Positions 28,691-37,121 of a DNA stretch of 64,000 bases are shown here, piece by piece; positions within the stretch are counted from its first letter, which is position 1, and every line of letters starts with the position of its first letter. The DNA is from Paragemmobacter kunshanensis (GTDB taxonomy: Bacteria > Pseudomonadota > Alphaproteobacteria > Rhodobacterales > Rhodobacteraceae): the NCBI RefSeq assembly GCF_011059185.1, contig NZ_JAALFE010000005.1, positions 124,001-188,000 on the forward strand, given 5' to 3'. A model generated the notes under the pieces. That model was not told the origin of the DNA, made no database searches, and worked only from the letters and a program-made list of their open reading frames with translations. The position numbers and the translations under genes were made by a program.

Positions 28691-29500
28691 TCAGCCCCGC
28701 CGCACCCGCCCGAACATCGCCGACAGCGCAAAGAGGATCGCCGCCGCCGCGATGATCGACGGCCCCGCCGGCGTGTCCTGCCACAGCGAAAGCTGCAGCC
28801 CCGCAAGCGCGGCCCCCGCGCCCAGCAGCGTGGCCAGAACCGCCATCCGTTCCGGCGTGCGCGACAGGCCGCGCGCGGCGGCCGCGGGAATGATCAAGAG
28901 CGCCGCGATCAGCAGCGCCCCCACCACCTTGATCGCCACCGCCACCACCACCGCCAGCGCGACCGTCAGGATCAACCGCTCCCGCGCCGGATCAAGACCC
29001 GAGGCATGGGCCAGATCCTCGTTCAGCGTCGTCGTCAGCAGCGCCTGCCAGCGCCAGGCCAGCAGCGCCAGCACAACCGCCGCCCCGCCCCAGACATAGG
29101 CCAGATCGGCCCGCGATACCGCCAGGATATCGCCGAAAAGCCAGGCCGACAGGTCGGTGCGCGCGCCCGGAACGAAACTCACCGCCACCAGCCCGAAGGC
29201 CAGCGCCGAATGCGCCAGCACCCCCAGCGTCGTATCCATCGCCCAGCCCCGCGCCGCCAGCGTCGCCACCGTCACCGCCATCGCGAGTGCCACCACCAGC
29301 GTGCCAAAGGTCACCGGCAGGTCAAACGCCAGGGCCAGCGCCACCCCCAGAATGGCCGCATGGGCCGTGGCATCGCCGAAATAGGCCATCCGCCGCCACA
29401 CGACAAAGGATCCAAGCGGCCCGGTCGCCAGCGACAGCCCCACCCCGGCCAGTGCCGCCCGGATCAGGAAATCGTCAAGCAGGGTGGTGATCATGGTCAT
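28691..29500 (-). CDS. znuB: Zinc ABC transporter permease ZnuB
   Basis: A 269-residue ABC-3 family membrane permease for zinc import. The N-terminal region LATGPLGSFVVWRRMAYFGDATAHAAI and the later IKVVGALLIAALLIIPAAAA are typical of ZnuB. Multiple hydrophobic helices are visible. The start at 29500 (MTMITT), or the next ATG at 29494, lies inside the end of znuC. The two genes therefore overlap by about 20-26 bases in the codons of the ZnuC His-rich tail. It is the last gene of zur-znuC-znuB. Confidence 0.93.
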   Translation of the reverse strand: MTMITTLLDDFLIRAALAGVGLSLATGPLGSFVVWRRMAYFGDATAHAAILGVALALAFDLPVTFGTLVVALAMAVTVATLAARGWAMDTTLGVLAHSALAFGLVAVSFVPGARTDLSAWLFGDILAVSRADLAYVWGGAAVVLALLAWRWQALLTTTLNEDLAHASGLDPARERLILTVALAVVVAVAIKVVGALLIAALLIIPAAAARGLSRTPERMAVLATLLGAGAALAGLQLSLWQDTPAGPSIIAAAAILFALSAMFGRVRRG

Positions 29501-30254
29501 GCCCGTGGTCGTGATGGTGGTGATGCGCATGTCCCTCGCCCGCGTCATGGCTGTGGTCATGCACATGCTGATACAGCGCCAGCGCGCCCTGCGTCCCAAG
29601 CCCGAACAGCGCCCGGTATTCCGGCGCCGAAGACACCACGCGCGGCGTTCCCTCGCAGCAGATATGCCCGTTCAGGCAGATCACCCTGTCGGATGCCGCC
29701 ATGACCACATGCAGATCATGGCTCACCATCAGCACCGCCACCCCCGTCTCGCGGCGGACATCCTCGATCAGCCGATAGAACGCCGCCTCGCCCGGCTGAT
29801 CCAGCCCCTGCGTCGGCTCGTCCAGGATCAGCAACTGCGGCCGCGCCAGCAGTGCCCGCGCCAGCAGCACGCGTTGGAACTGCCCGCCCGACAGATCCGC
29901 CATCTGCCGCCCCGCCACCTCGGGCACGCCCACCCGCGCCAGCGCCGCCGCCGCATCCCGATCCGCCACCCGCCGCGGCAGCGACAGGAACCGCCGCACC
30001 GTCATCGGCAGCGTCCGGTCGATCGCCAACCGCTGCGGCACATAGCCGATCACCAGCCCCGCCCGCCGCGTCACCCGGCCCGAAGCCGCGGGAACTATCC
30101 CCAACAGCGACCGCAGCAGGGTGGACTTGCCCGATCCGTTCGGCCCCAGGATGGTGACAATCTCGCCCGGTTGCACCGACAGGCTGACATCCGTCAGGAT
30201 CGCCTGCCCTTCCAGCCGCACCGACAGATGTTCTGCCGTGATCAGGCCGCTCAT
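29475..30254 (-). CDS. znuC: Zinc ABC transporter ATP-binding protein ZnuC
   Basis: A 259-residue ATPase of the zinc importer. Walker A is ILGPNGSGKSTLL, the ABC signature LSGGQFQRVLLARALL and Walker B LLILDEPTQGLD. The C-terminus is a histidine-rich tail (AHHHHHDHGHDHDHHPA), a common zinc-binding extension that may buffer or sense zinc. ATG 30254 overlaps the zur stop (ATGA) and is preferred over upstream starts inside zur. It should be cotranscribed with zur and znuB from the Zur-controlled divergent region. Confidence 0.95.
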   Translation of the reverse strand: MSGLITAEHLSVRLEGQAILTDVSLSVQPGEIVTILGPNGSGKSTLLRSLLGIVPAASGRVTRRAGLVIGYVPQRLAIDRTLPMTVRRFLSLPRRVADRDAAAALARVGVPEVAGRQMADLSGGQFQRVLLARALLARPQLLILDEPTQGLDQPGEAAFYRLIEDVRRETGVAVLMVSHDLHVVMAASDRVICLNGHICCEGTPRVVSSAPEYRALFGLGTQGALALYQHVHDHSHDAGEGHAHHHHHDHGHDHDHHPA

Positions 30255-30784
30255 TCCCCTGCCCCCCGGCAGGCCGGACACAGCCCCAGCGCCTCGATAT
30301 TGGACCGCTCGATCAGGAAGCCCATTTCCGCCGCCGCCCCATCCAGCGCCGCACGCACGGCTGCGGCGGGGGCCTCGGCCACATGGTTGCAGTGCCGGCA
30401 GATCAGAAAGGCCGGGGCATGGGCCTCGCCCGGATGCATGCAGGCGGCAAAGGCATTCAGCCGCCGGATCCGATGGGCCAGCCCATTCTCCACCAGAAAA
30501 TCCAGCGCGCGATAGGCCACCGGCGGCTGATTCCCGAACCCTTCCGCCGCCAGGCGCTGCAACACGTCATAGGCCCCCAGCGCGCGATGCTCTTCCAGCA
30601 GAATCTCCAGCACCCGCCGCCGCACCGGCGTCAGCCGCGCCCCCTGCGCATTGGCCAGCGCCTCGGCCCGGGCCAGCACGTCACCCGAACAATGGCTGTG
30701 ATCGTGGCGCGCGAAGGCCACTTCCGGCGCCGCATGGCAGCCCGGGCAATCATCGGAATGAACATGCGGTCTCGACTGCGCCAT
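30251..30784 (-). CDS. zur: Zinc uptake regulator Zur (Fur family)
   Basis: A 177-residue zinc-responsive repressor. The winged-helix DNA-binding region is about residues 45-105 (LTPVRRRVLEILLEEHRALGA). The structural zinc site uses FLICRHCNHV and C-terminal LCPAC. It has a His/Cys-rich N-terminal extension (HVHSDDCPGCHAAPEVAFAR) that could bind extra metal. The gene heads zur-znuC-znuB and is divergent from znuA, with a Zur box between them, implying autoregulation. Confidence 0.93.
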   Translation of the reverse strand: MAQSRPHVHSDDCPGCHAAPEVAFARHDHSHCSGDVLARAEALANAQGARLTPVRRRVLEILLEEHRALGAYDVLQRLAAEGFGNQPPVAYRALDFLVENGLAHRIRRLNAFAACMHPGEAHAPAFLICRHCNHVAEAPAAAVRAALDGAAAEMGFLIERSNIEALGLCPACRGAGE

Positions 30785-30798
30785 GCGGGCCTCTTGAC

Positions 30799-30815
30799 AT
30801 GTTATCTTATAACAT
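30799..30815. promoter_or_regulatory. Zur box between zur and znuA
   Basis: ATGTTAT-CTT-ATAACAT is a perfect palindrome with 7-bp arms, of the AT-rich type known for alphaproteobacterial Zur. It overlaps TTGACA (30794-30799), the probable znuA -35 element. Bound Zur would block both divergent promoters. Confidence 0.85.
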
Positions 30816-30853
30816 AGATAGGCCCTGCATCAGCTACAGGAAGGGCCCTGCCG

Positions 30854-31852
30854 ATGCGTTATATCATATCTCCCGCAGTTGCCAGCCTCGCCATCGGCCT
30901 TCCCGCCCTGGCCGAAGTGCCCCGCGTCATCACCGATATCCACCCTGTCCACGCGCTGGTCGCGCAGGTGATGGGCGATCTCGGCAGCCCGGACCTGCTG
31001 CTCGACCGTGGCGCAAGCGCGCATGACTTCCAGCTTCGCCCCTCGCAGGCGGCAAACCTCGCGGATGCCGATCTGGTGGTCTGGATCGGCCCGGAACTGA
31101 CACCATGGCTGGATCGCGCGCTGGATGGCCTTGGCGAAGGCAGCGCGCGCCTCGAACTACTTGATGCGCCCGGAACCCTGACGCGCAGCTATTCGGAAGA
31201 TGGCGCACATGGCGCGGAAGGCACCCATGATCACGCCGCGCATGAAGCCGAAGCAGATCACGATCACGATCACGCAGGGCACGACCACGACGCCGAAGAG
31301 GCCGGACATGATCACGGCCACAGCCACGACGGCACCGATCCCCATGCCTGGCTCGATCCGGCAAATGCGCAGGTCTGGCTTTCCGCAATCGCCGCCGAAC
31401 TCTCGCGCCTCGATGCCGAAAATGCCGCAACCTATGCGGCCAATGCCGATGCCGCCATCGCGCGTATCGCCCAACTCGACAAGGACATCGCCGCGATCCT
31501 GGCCCCGGCACAGGGCAAGCCGCTGGTCGTCTATCACGATGCCTATGGCTATTTCGCCGCCCATTACGGGCTTTCCGTCTTCGGCTCTGTCGCCCTGGGC
31601 GATGCCACCTCGCCCGGCGCCGCCCGCCTTGCAGACCTGCGCGCCGGTGTCGAAGGTCAGACACGTCTCTGCCTTTTCCCCGAGGCGCAGCACGATCCCG
31701 CGCTTGTCCTGCAACTTGCCGAAGGCACAGATGCCACGGTGGGCGGCGCACTCGATCCCAACGGTTCGTTGCAGGATCCCGGTCCCGATGCCTTCGACGG
31801 CATGATGCGCAGCCTTGCCACCACCATCGCCGATTGCGCCAGCGGCGGCTGA
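30854..31852 (+). CDS. znuA: Zinc ABC transporter substrate-binding protein ZnuA
   Basis: A 332-residue periplasmic zinc-binding protein with a signal peptide (MRYIISPAVASLAIGLPALA). Zinc ligands are expected in ITDIHPVHALVAQV, ASAHDFQLRPSQ, YHDAYGYFAAHYG and the C-terminal AQHDPA segment. A long His/Asp-rich loop (about residues 117-158, with HDHDHAGHDHD) is typical of ZnuA and absent from manganese homologues. It delivers zinc to ZnuBC, encoded divergently. Repression by Zur under zinc sufficiency is expected from the upstream palindrome. Confidence 0.95.
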   Translation: MRYIISPAVASLAIGLPALAEVPRVITDIHPVHALVAQVMGDLGSPDLLLDRGASAHDFQLRPSQAANLADADLVVWIGPELTPWLDRALDGLGEGSARLELLDAPGTLTRSYSEDGAHGAEGTHDHAAHEAEADHDHDHAGHDHDAEEAGHDHGHSHDGTDPHAWLDPANAQVWLSAIAAELSRLDAENAATYAANADAAIARIAQLDKDIAAILAPAQGKPLVVYHDAYGYFAAHYGLSVFGSVALGDATSPGAARLADLRAGVEGQTRLCLFPEAQHDPALVLQLAEGTDATVGGALDPNGSLQDPGPDAFDGMMRSLATTIADCASGG

Positions 31853-31934
31853 TTGCGCGAGGTCGGGCCTTGGCGCTTGACCTGACCCAACACAGGGGCC
31901 ACCACTGAACCCGGCCAAAGGCTGGGGGGAACGG

Positions 31935-32921
31935 ATGACAGAGCGGCAATTGGGGATCGCACCTTTCGGGCGCACGAGCGCGGGCGAACCCGTGCAGCAG
32001 GTCACGATCGGGCGTGACGGGCTTTGCGTCTCGCTGCTCACCTTCGGGGCCGTGCTGCATGGGGTCTGGCTGGAGGGAACCGCGCGCAACCTGACACTCG
32101 GCTCCGACCGGCTGTCCGATTACGAAGGCGCGATGTGCTATCACGGCGCGCTCGTTGGCCCGGTGGTCAACCGCATCAGCCATGCCCGCACCCGCATCGC
32201 CGGGCAGGATCTGCGCCTTGAGGCCAATCAGGATGGCCGCCACTGCCTGCATTCGGGCTCCGCCGGCACATATCGCAAGGTCTGGCACCTGGCCGAGGTG
32301 ACGGAAGAGTCGCTGCGCCTGGAACTCGACCTTCCCGATGGCGAAGGCGGCTTCCCCGGCAATCGCCGCGTCGCGGCCACCTACCGCGTCGAAGGGGCCA
32401 GCCTGCACCTTCATGTTCATGTCACCACCGACCGGGCCACCCCGGTCAACTTCGCCAATCACAGCTACTGGAACCTCGACGGCAGCGAAAGCTGGGCAGG
32501 CCACCGCCTCTGGATCGACGCGGACCGCTACCTTCCCACCACCCCCGATTTCACCCCGACCGGCGAAATCCGCCCTGTCACGCAGGATGACATGGATTTC
32601 CGCAAACCCCGCCGGATCGAGCCGGGCGTGAACCATTTCGACAACAACTTCTGCCTGTCAGACCACCGCGCCCCCCTGCGCGAGGTGCTGCGCCTGAACG
32701 GCCAGTCGGGCATCGGCATGACGGTTTCCACCACCGAACCCGGCATTCAGGTCTATGACGGGCGCAATGCCATCCGCCCCGGCAGATCCCCGCATGAGGG
32801 CCTCGCGATCGAGGCGCAGGCCTGGCCGGATGCACCCAATCAGCCGGGCTTTCCCTCGATCCTGCTGGAAACGGGCGAGACCTACATGCAGCACACGGTC
32901 TGGCGCTTCGGGCGCGGCTAG
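31935..32921 (+). CDS. galM: Aldose 1-epimerase
   Basis: A 328-residue galactose mutarotase-like enzyme interconverting alpha and beta anomers of aldoses. Signatures include YHGALVGPVVNRISHAR, HCLHSGSAGTYRKVWH and VNFANHSYWNLDG, with a C-terminal FPSILLETGETYMQHTVWRF. No sugar transporter or kinase is nearby, so its substrate is not indicated by context. The gene converges on puuD, and the two stop codons overlap by four bases. Confidence 0.92.
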   Translation: MTERQLGIAPFGRTSAGEPVQQVTIGRDGLCVSLLTFGAVLHGVWLEGTARNLTLGSDRLSDYEGAMCYHGALVGPVVNRISHARTRIAGQDLRLEANQDGRHCLHSGSAGTYRKVWHLAEVTEESLRLELDLPDGEGGFPGNRRVAATYRVEGASLHLHVHVTTDRATPVNFANHSYWNLDGSESWAGHRLWIDADRYLPTTPDFTPTGEIRPVTQDDMDFRKPRRIEPGVNHFDNNFCLSDHRAPLREVLRLNGQSGIGMTVSTTEPGIQVYDGRNAIRPGRSPHEGLAIEAQAWPDAPNQPGFPSILLETGETYMQHTVWRFGRG

Positions 32922-34180
32922 CCGTCCACCCCGCCCTGCCCCGCGCTGCGGAACCAGTCGATGATCGCCGCGCGTTCCTCGGGTTCCATATAGGTCAGGT
33001 TGGCGGGGGGCATCGCATGCGACAGCCCCGCCTGCAGATAGATCCGCCGCGCCTCGGCGGCGATCTGGGCGGGCGTTTCCAGCACCACACCCTTGGGCGC
33101 CCAGTGCATCCCCTCCCAGGCGGGTTCCGCCGCGTGGCACATCGAACAGCGCCCCTGCACGATGCTGACCACATCCTCGAACCCGCCGGCCGAGGCATAG
33201 GTCAGCGCCGCCCCCGACAGGGCCGCCCCCGCGCCCTCCTCCTCGCCGCCCGGGCGCAGTGCCATGGGCGCCGTCGACAGCCAGGCGATGATCAGGAATA
33301 GCACCGCCGTCGCGGCCCATGTCCAATGTGGGCTGCCCTTGCGCGCATGCTGGGTGTTGAACCAGTGCCGGATCGTCACCCCCATCAGGAAGACAAGGCT
33401 TGCGATCAGCCAGTTCCACTCCGTCGCAAAGACCAGCGGATAATGGTTCGACAGCATCAGGAACAGCACGGGCAGCGTCAGGTAATTGTTATGCGTGCTG
33501 CGCTGCTTGGCGATCTTGCCGTATTTCGGGTCGGGCGTGCGGCCCGCCTTCAGATCGGCCACCACGATCTTCTGGTTCGGAATGATCACCATGAACACGT
33601 TGGCCGACATGATCGTCGCCGTGAAGGCCCCCAGATGCAGCAGCGCCGCGCGCCCCGTGAACACCTGCGTATAGCCCCAGGCCATCGCCACCAGCACGGC
33701 AAACAGCGCCACCATCAGCAGCGTCTGGTTCGCATTCACGAAGACCCGGCACAATGTCGTGTAGATCCCCCAGCCCAGCGCCAGCGACCCCACCGAAATC
33801 GCCACCGCCTGCCATGTCGCCAGTTCCATCACATTGGCGTCGATCAGATACATGTCGGCGCCAAGGTAATAGACCAGCACCAGCATGGCGAAACCCGAAA
33901 GCCAGGTCGCATAGCTTTCCCATTTGAACCAGGTCAGATGTTCGGGCAGGCGTTCGGGGGCCACCAGATATTTCTGGATGTGATAGAACCCGCCGCCATG
34001 CACCTGCCATTCCTCGCCATGCGCCAGGTCCGGCATCCCCGGCGCCTTGCGCAGCCCAAGGTCCAGCGCAATGAAATAGAAGGACGATCCGATCCAGGCG
34101 ATGGCCGTGATCACATGCGTCCAGCGCGCCGCGATCTCCACCCACTCCCACAGCACGGCCCAATCATAGATGCCTTCCAT
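32918..34180 (-). CDS. puuD: Urate hydroxylase PuuD with C-terminal cytochrome c domain
   Basis: A 420-residue membrane-bound urate oxidase of the PuuD type that converts urate to 5-hydroxyisourate and passes electrons to the respiratory chain. The N-terminus (EIAARWTHVITAIAWIGSSF) begins a series of about 8-9 hydrophobic helices (about residues 10-320). The C-terminal heme domain carries CSMCH near residue 342 and an axial-ligand region AMPPANLTYM. Start 34180 is preceded by AAGGGAG. It replaces soluble uricase or HpxO. Neighbouring uraH and puuE-uraD supply the next steps. Confidence 0.92.
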   Translation of the reverse strand: MEGIYDWAVLWEWVEIAARWTHVITAIAWIGSSFYFIALDLGLRKAPGMPDLAHGEEWQVHGGGFYHIQKYLVAPERLPEHLTWFKWESYATWLSGFAMLVLVYYLGADMYLIDANVMELATWQAVAISVGSLALGWGIYTTLCRVFVNANQTLLMVALFAVLVAMAWGYTQVFTGRAALLHLGAFTATIMSANVFMVIIPNQKIVVADLKAGRTPDPKYGKIAKQRSTHNNYLTLPVLFLMLSNHYPLVFATEWNWLIASLVFLMGVTIRHWFNTQHARKGSPHWTWAATAVLFLIIAWLSTAPMALRPGGEEEGAGAALSGAALTYASAGGFEDVVSIVQGRCSMCHAAEPAWEGMHWAPKGVVLETPAQIAAEARRIYLQAGLSHAMPPANLTYMEPEERAAIIDWFRSAGQGGVDG

Positions 34181-34211
34181 CGGCGCGGCTCCCTTGTCAT
34201 TGTCGCGAAAG

Positions 34212-34239
34212 GCTATACCGATGCCCATTCGCCTGTTAA
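34212..34239 (-). promoter_or_regulatory. Candidate promoter of puuD
   Basis: On the minus strand TTAACA (34239-34234), a 16-base spacer and TATAGC (34217-34212) lie about 32 bases before the puuD start. The rest of the divergent region has two TTTGAA/TTCAAA motifs (about 34242 and 34261) that could be LysR contacts, but no clear T-N11-A palindrome. Confidence 0.35.
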
Positions 34240-34294
34240 TCCTTCAAATGCCCAAGCACTTTCAAACTGGGGCAAAGAATGGGGACGGGCCGCC

Positions 34295-35233
34295 ATGTCC
34301 TATGTGAACAACATCCGAATGTTCGTGCGTGTCTATGAATTGGGCAGCATGAGTGCGGCAGCACGCGATCAGCGCTGCTCGCCCGCTGTCGCCTCGGCCC
34401 GTATCTCGGAGCTGGAAAAGCATCTGGGCGTCCGCCTCTTCAACCGCACGACGCGCAGCCTGCAACCCACCGAGAATGGCCGCATCTTCTATGACGGCGC
34501 GCGAAAGGTGCTGGAATCGATAGACGAGGCCGAGGCCGCCGTCATGGACGTGACCCAGAACCCGCGCGGCACCATCTTCATCGCCGCACCCCTGGGCATC
34601 GGGCGGCGCTTCATCGCGCCCCATGTCCCCACCTTCAAGGATCTCTATCCCCAGATCGACCTGCGCCTGCGCCTGTCGGACCGGGTGATCGACGTCACCG
34701 CCGAAGGGCTCGACATCGCCTTCCACCTTGGCCTGCTTGAGGATTCCACCCTCAAGGTCCGCCTCATCGCCGATTGCCCGCGCATCCTCTGCGCTGCCCC
34801 CTCCTACATCGCCCGCCGCGGCATGCCCGCCGATGGCGCGGCGCTGGTCAGCGACCGGCACGATTGCCTGAACCTGCGCTTTCCGGGTGCCAAGGAATTC
34901 CAGTGGAACCTCCTCACCCCCGAAGGCCCCCGCCGGTTTGAAATCGCCGGTCCCTTCGAATCGGATGATGGCGATGTGCTGACGGGATGGGCGCTTGATG
35001 GCTGGGGCATCGTGATGAAGCCGATCTTCGAAGTGGCCGAACACCTCAAGCAGGGTCGCCTTGTTCCCGTGGCCCAGGCCACGCCGCCCCTGCCCACGCA
35101 GCTTTCCGTCCTGTCCCAGCATCGCCGCCTCAAGGATCCCAAGGTCCGCCTCTTCACCGATTACATCATCGCCCGCATCAAGGCCGACATGGCCGAAAGG
35201 ATGGAGGGGATCGCCCCCCTCATTGCCCGTTGA
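34295..35233 (+). CDS. LysR family transcriptional regulator
   Basis: A 312-residue LysR-type regulator. The winged helix-turn-helix covers residues 1-60 (FVRVYELGSMSAAARDQRCS, ARISELEKHLGVRLFNRTTR), followed by a periplasmic-binding-protein-like effector domain from about residue 90. It is divergent from puuD, the classical arrangement for control of the neighbour, so control of urate oxidation by urate or a ureide is likely but inferred. It resembles the CrgA-like LysR subgroup. Its TGA overlaps the TTG start of the next gene. Confidence 0.85.
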   Translation: MSYVNNIRMFVRVYELGSMSAAARDQRCSPAVASARISELEKHLGVRLFNRTTRSLQPTENGRIFYDGARKVLESIDEAEAAVMDVTQNPRGTIFIAAPLGIGRRFIAPHVPTFKDLYPQIDLRLRLSDRVIDVTAEGLDIAFHLGLLEDSTLKVRLIADCPRILCAAPSYIARRGMPADGAALVSDRHDCLNLRFPGAKEFQWNLLTPEGPRRFEIAGPFESDDGDVLTGWALDGWGIVMKPIFEVAEHLKQGRLVPVAQATPPLPTQLSVLSQHRRLKDPKVRLFTDYIIARIKADMAERMEGIAPLIAR

Positions 35234-35919
35234 CACTGGGCGCCGTGACGCTGGCCTGCCTGCGTGACGCGCCCCCTTTCCGCGTCGAATTCGCCGAAAG
35301 CGGGGGCGAGGATCTGGTGATCGCCTTTTCCAGCATCGGCCATGATCCCGCCCGCATGCCCGCGCCGGAATTCCAGTCCGCCGCCCGGGCCGGCAATCGG
35401 CGCGCCCTCTTCATCATGGATGAAAGCCGAAGCTGGGGCCTGCACCCCGATTTCGCGCCAATGCTCCGCACCGCCCTTGCCGCGGCACGCCCGGCCCGGA
35501 ACCGCATCGCCATCGGCTCCTCCATGGGGGCGGTCTGCGCATTGCGGGCGGCGCATCTTGCCCCCCTCTCCGCCGTTCTGGCCATCGGCCCGCAATCCGA
35601 TCTCGCCGATCCGCGCTGGAGGCACCTGACCGCGGGGCTTCCCGATCCCGGCCCGCCCATGCCCGTTCCCGGTGTCTGGACCATCCTCTTTCACGGTCTC
35701 GCCGATGATCGCGCGCAGGCGGCAGGCTTTCCCGCCGCGCCGGGCATGGATCACCTGCTTTTCCCCGGCATCCCCCATTCCAACCTTGCCCGCCACCTGC
35801 GCGCCGCGGGCGTCCTGCAGGGCCTGATCGACGCCGCCTGCGCGGGCGACCGCCGCCGCCTCCTGCGCATCGCCACATCCGCAGGTGGGGTTCGCCGCGG
35901 CAAAGGTATGGGTCTCTGA
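35230..35919 (+). CDS. Alpha/beta-hydrolase-like protein of unknown function
   Basis: A 229-residue protein beginning at a TTG that overlaps the LysR stop (TTGA), so it is translationally coupled to the regulator. The nucleophile-elbow motif GSSMGAVCALRAA (GxSxG) and later HGLADDRAQA and GIPHSNLARHL suggest a Ser-Asp-His hydrolase fold similar to a family of small esterase-like proteins. No signal peptide is visible. Substrate unknown; a link to purine catabolism is possible only by location. Confidence 0.6.
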   Translation: MTLGAVTLACLRDAPPFRVEFAESGGEDLVIAFSSIGHDPARMPAPEFQSAARAGNRRALFIMDESRSWGLHPDFAPMLRTALAAARPARNRIAIGSSMGAVCALRAAHLAPLSAVLAIGPQSDLADPRWRHLTAGLPDPGPPMPVPGVWTILFHGLADDRAQAAGFPAAPGMDHLLFPGIPHSNLARHLRAAGVLQGLIDAACAGDRRRLLRIATSAGGVRRGKGMGL

Positions 35920-35984
35920 GAACGCCTTAAGATATCAATGATGTCAGTCGTTGCCCTTTCCAGAAGACGGAAAGGGACATCACC

Positions 35985-36200
35985 ATGGCCAGCATCATCA
36001 TCCGCAACCTCGAAGACGACGTCAAAGCCCGCCTGAAGCTGCGCGCCGCCCGGAAGGGCCGCTCGATGGAGGAAGAGGCCCGCGACGCCCTGCGCCAATC
36101 CGTCGGCTCCATCCATCCCCGCAGCGATCTGGGCACGGCCATCGCCGCCCGCTTCGCCGCGCTGAATGTCAGCCTGCCGCTGATGGACCGACGCGCATGA
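35985..36200 (+). CDS. FitA/VapB-like ribbon-helix-helix antitoxin
   Basis: A 71-residue protein with an N-terminal ribbon-helix-helix domain (MASIIIRNLEDDVKARLKLRAARKGRSMEEEARDAL), the FitA-type antitoxin pattern. The C-terminal tail after residue 45 would bind the toxin. It overlaps the downstream PIN gene by 4 bases (ATGA), the standard toxin-antitoxin layout. The pair should be autoregulated from a promoter in the 65-base gap upstream. Base composition is like its surroundings. Confidence 0.85.
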   Translation: MASIIIRNLEDDVKARLKLRAARKGRSMEEEARDALRQSVGSIHPRSDLGTAIAARFAALNVSLPLMDRRA

Positions 36201-36631
36201 TCCTTCTCGATACGCCGGTGATATCGGCCCTGATGGACCCGGCCCCCGATGCCCGGATCCTGTCCTGGTTCGCAGGCAACCCCGCCGCCCGTCTGCACAT
36301 CTCCACCGTGACCGAGGCCGAACTCCTCGCCGCCGCCGCCCGCCTGCCCGATGGCCTGCGCCAGCGCACCATCGCCCAGATCGACGCCATGGTGGCCGAG
36401 GATTTCGCTGGCCGCGTCCTGCCGCTCGACAGCGCCGCCGCCCGTGACCTTGCCGCGATCCTGGCCCGCGCGGCGCGCACCGGGCAATCCATCCCCATGG
36501 TCGCCGCCCAGAACGCGGCCATCGCCCGCGCCAATGGCGCAAGGCTTGCCACCCTGAACCCGAATGCCTTCGCGGGCACCGGCGTCGACCTGATCAATCC
36601 GCTGGATCAGGAACCGCGATACGTGGAATAG
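36197..36631 (+). CDS. FitB/VapC-like PIN-domain protein, probably catalytically impaired
   Basis: A 144-residue PIN-domain protein, partner of the preceding antitoxin. The first acidic residue D5 (MILLDTPVIS) and a glutamate at E40/E42 (TEAEL) are present. The third and fourth acidic positions usually seen in FitB/VapC (ADAQIAA-like and TRNxxDF-like) read MVAAQNAA (A103/A104) and LNPNAF (A124). Loss of two Mg-binding acids predicts little or no RNase activity. The 3' end overlaps the antisense uraH end by 25 bases, which may have reshaped the C-terminus. Confidence 0.8.
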   Translation: MILLDTPVISALMDPAPDARILSWFAGNPAARLHISTVTEAELLAAAARLPDGLRQRTIAQIDAMVAEDFAGRVLPLDSAAARDLAAILARAARTGQSIPMVAAQNAAIARANGARLATLNPNAFAGTGVDLINPLDQEPRYVE

Positions 36632-36966
36632 GCAAAGGGCGATATCAGCAGGGGCACATGATAATGCTGCCCCGCATCCGGCACGCCAAAGCGGATGGGG
36701 ATCTGATCAAGGAAGAGCACGCCCTCCCCCGCCTGCCCCGAGGCCCGCAGATAATCGCCAGCAAAGAAGACCAGTTCGTAACTGCCTTCCTTCAGCGCCG
36801 CCCCCGTCAGCATCGGCGCATCGGTCCGCCCATCGGCATTCGTCACCGTCTCGGCGATCTTGCTGTGGGAATTGCCGCTTACCCGGTAAAGCGCGATCCT
36901 CACCCCCGCGGCGGGTTTCCCGCGCGCCGTGTCCAGAACATGGGTCGTCAACCGTCCGCCGCTCAT
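36607..36966 (-). CDS. uraH: 5-hydroxyisourate hydrolase
   Basis: A 119-residue transthyretin-like enzyme that hydrolyses 5-hydroxyisourate to OHCU, the step after urate oxidation. The N-terminal signature LTTHVLDTARGKPAAGV and the C-terminal tetrapeptide YRGS are diagnostic and separate it from true transthyretin. Length is normal. It is encoded opposite to the toxin-antitoxin pair and overlaps the toxin 3' end by 25 bases. It diverges from puuE-uraD with a 155-base gap. Confidence 0.95.
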   Translation of the reverse strand: MSGGRLTTHVLDTARGKPAAGVRIALYRVSGNSHSKIAETVTNADGRTDAPMLTGAALKEGSYELVFFAGDYLRASGQAGEGVLFLDQIPIRFGVPDAGQHYHVPLLISPFAYSTYRGS

Positions 36967-37121
36967 GCCATCCTCCTGCCTTGCCCTTGCATCCTAACCG
37001 CATTCCCAGCGTTCAGGCGACCGGATCCCCCCCGGATAGGTCTTTCAGGCATTTTTTGATAAACCCCGCCCGCTTTCCCGCCTAAGCTTCGATCAACACA
37101 GCACAAACGGGGATCACCGAC

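Noticed and set aside
25975-28755. 926-codon plus-strand frame opposite the dimethylglycine dehydrogenase-like gene
   Set aside because: Low-complexity translation with no motifs; the minus-strand protein has clear FAD and GcvT domains.
35985-36631. Toxin-antitoxin pair as the mark of a mobile element
   Set aside because: No integrase, transposase, repeats or composition change surround it.
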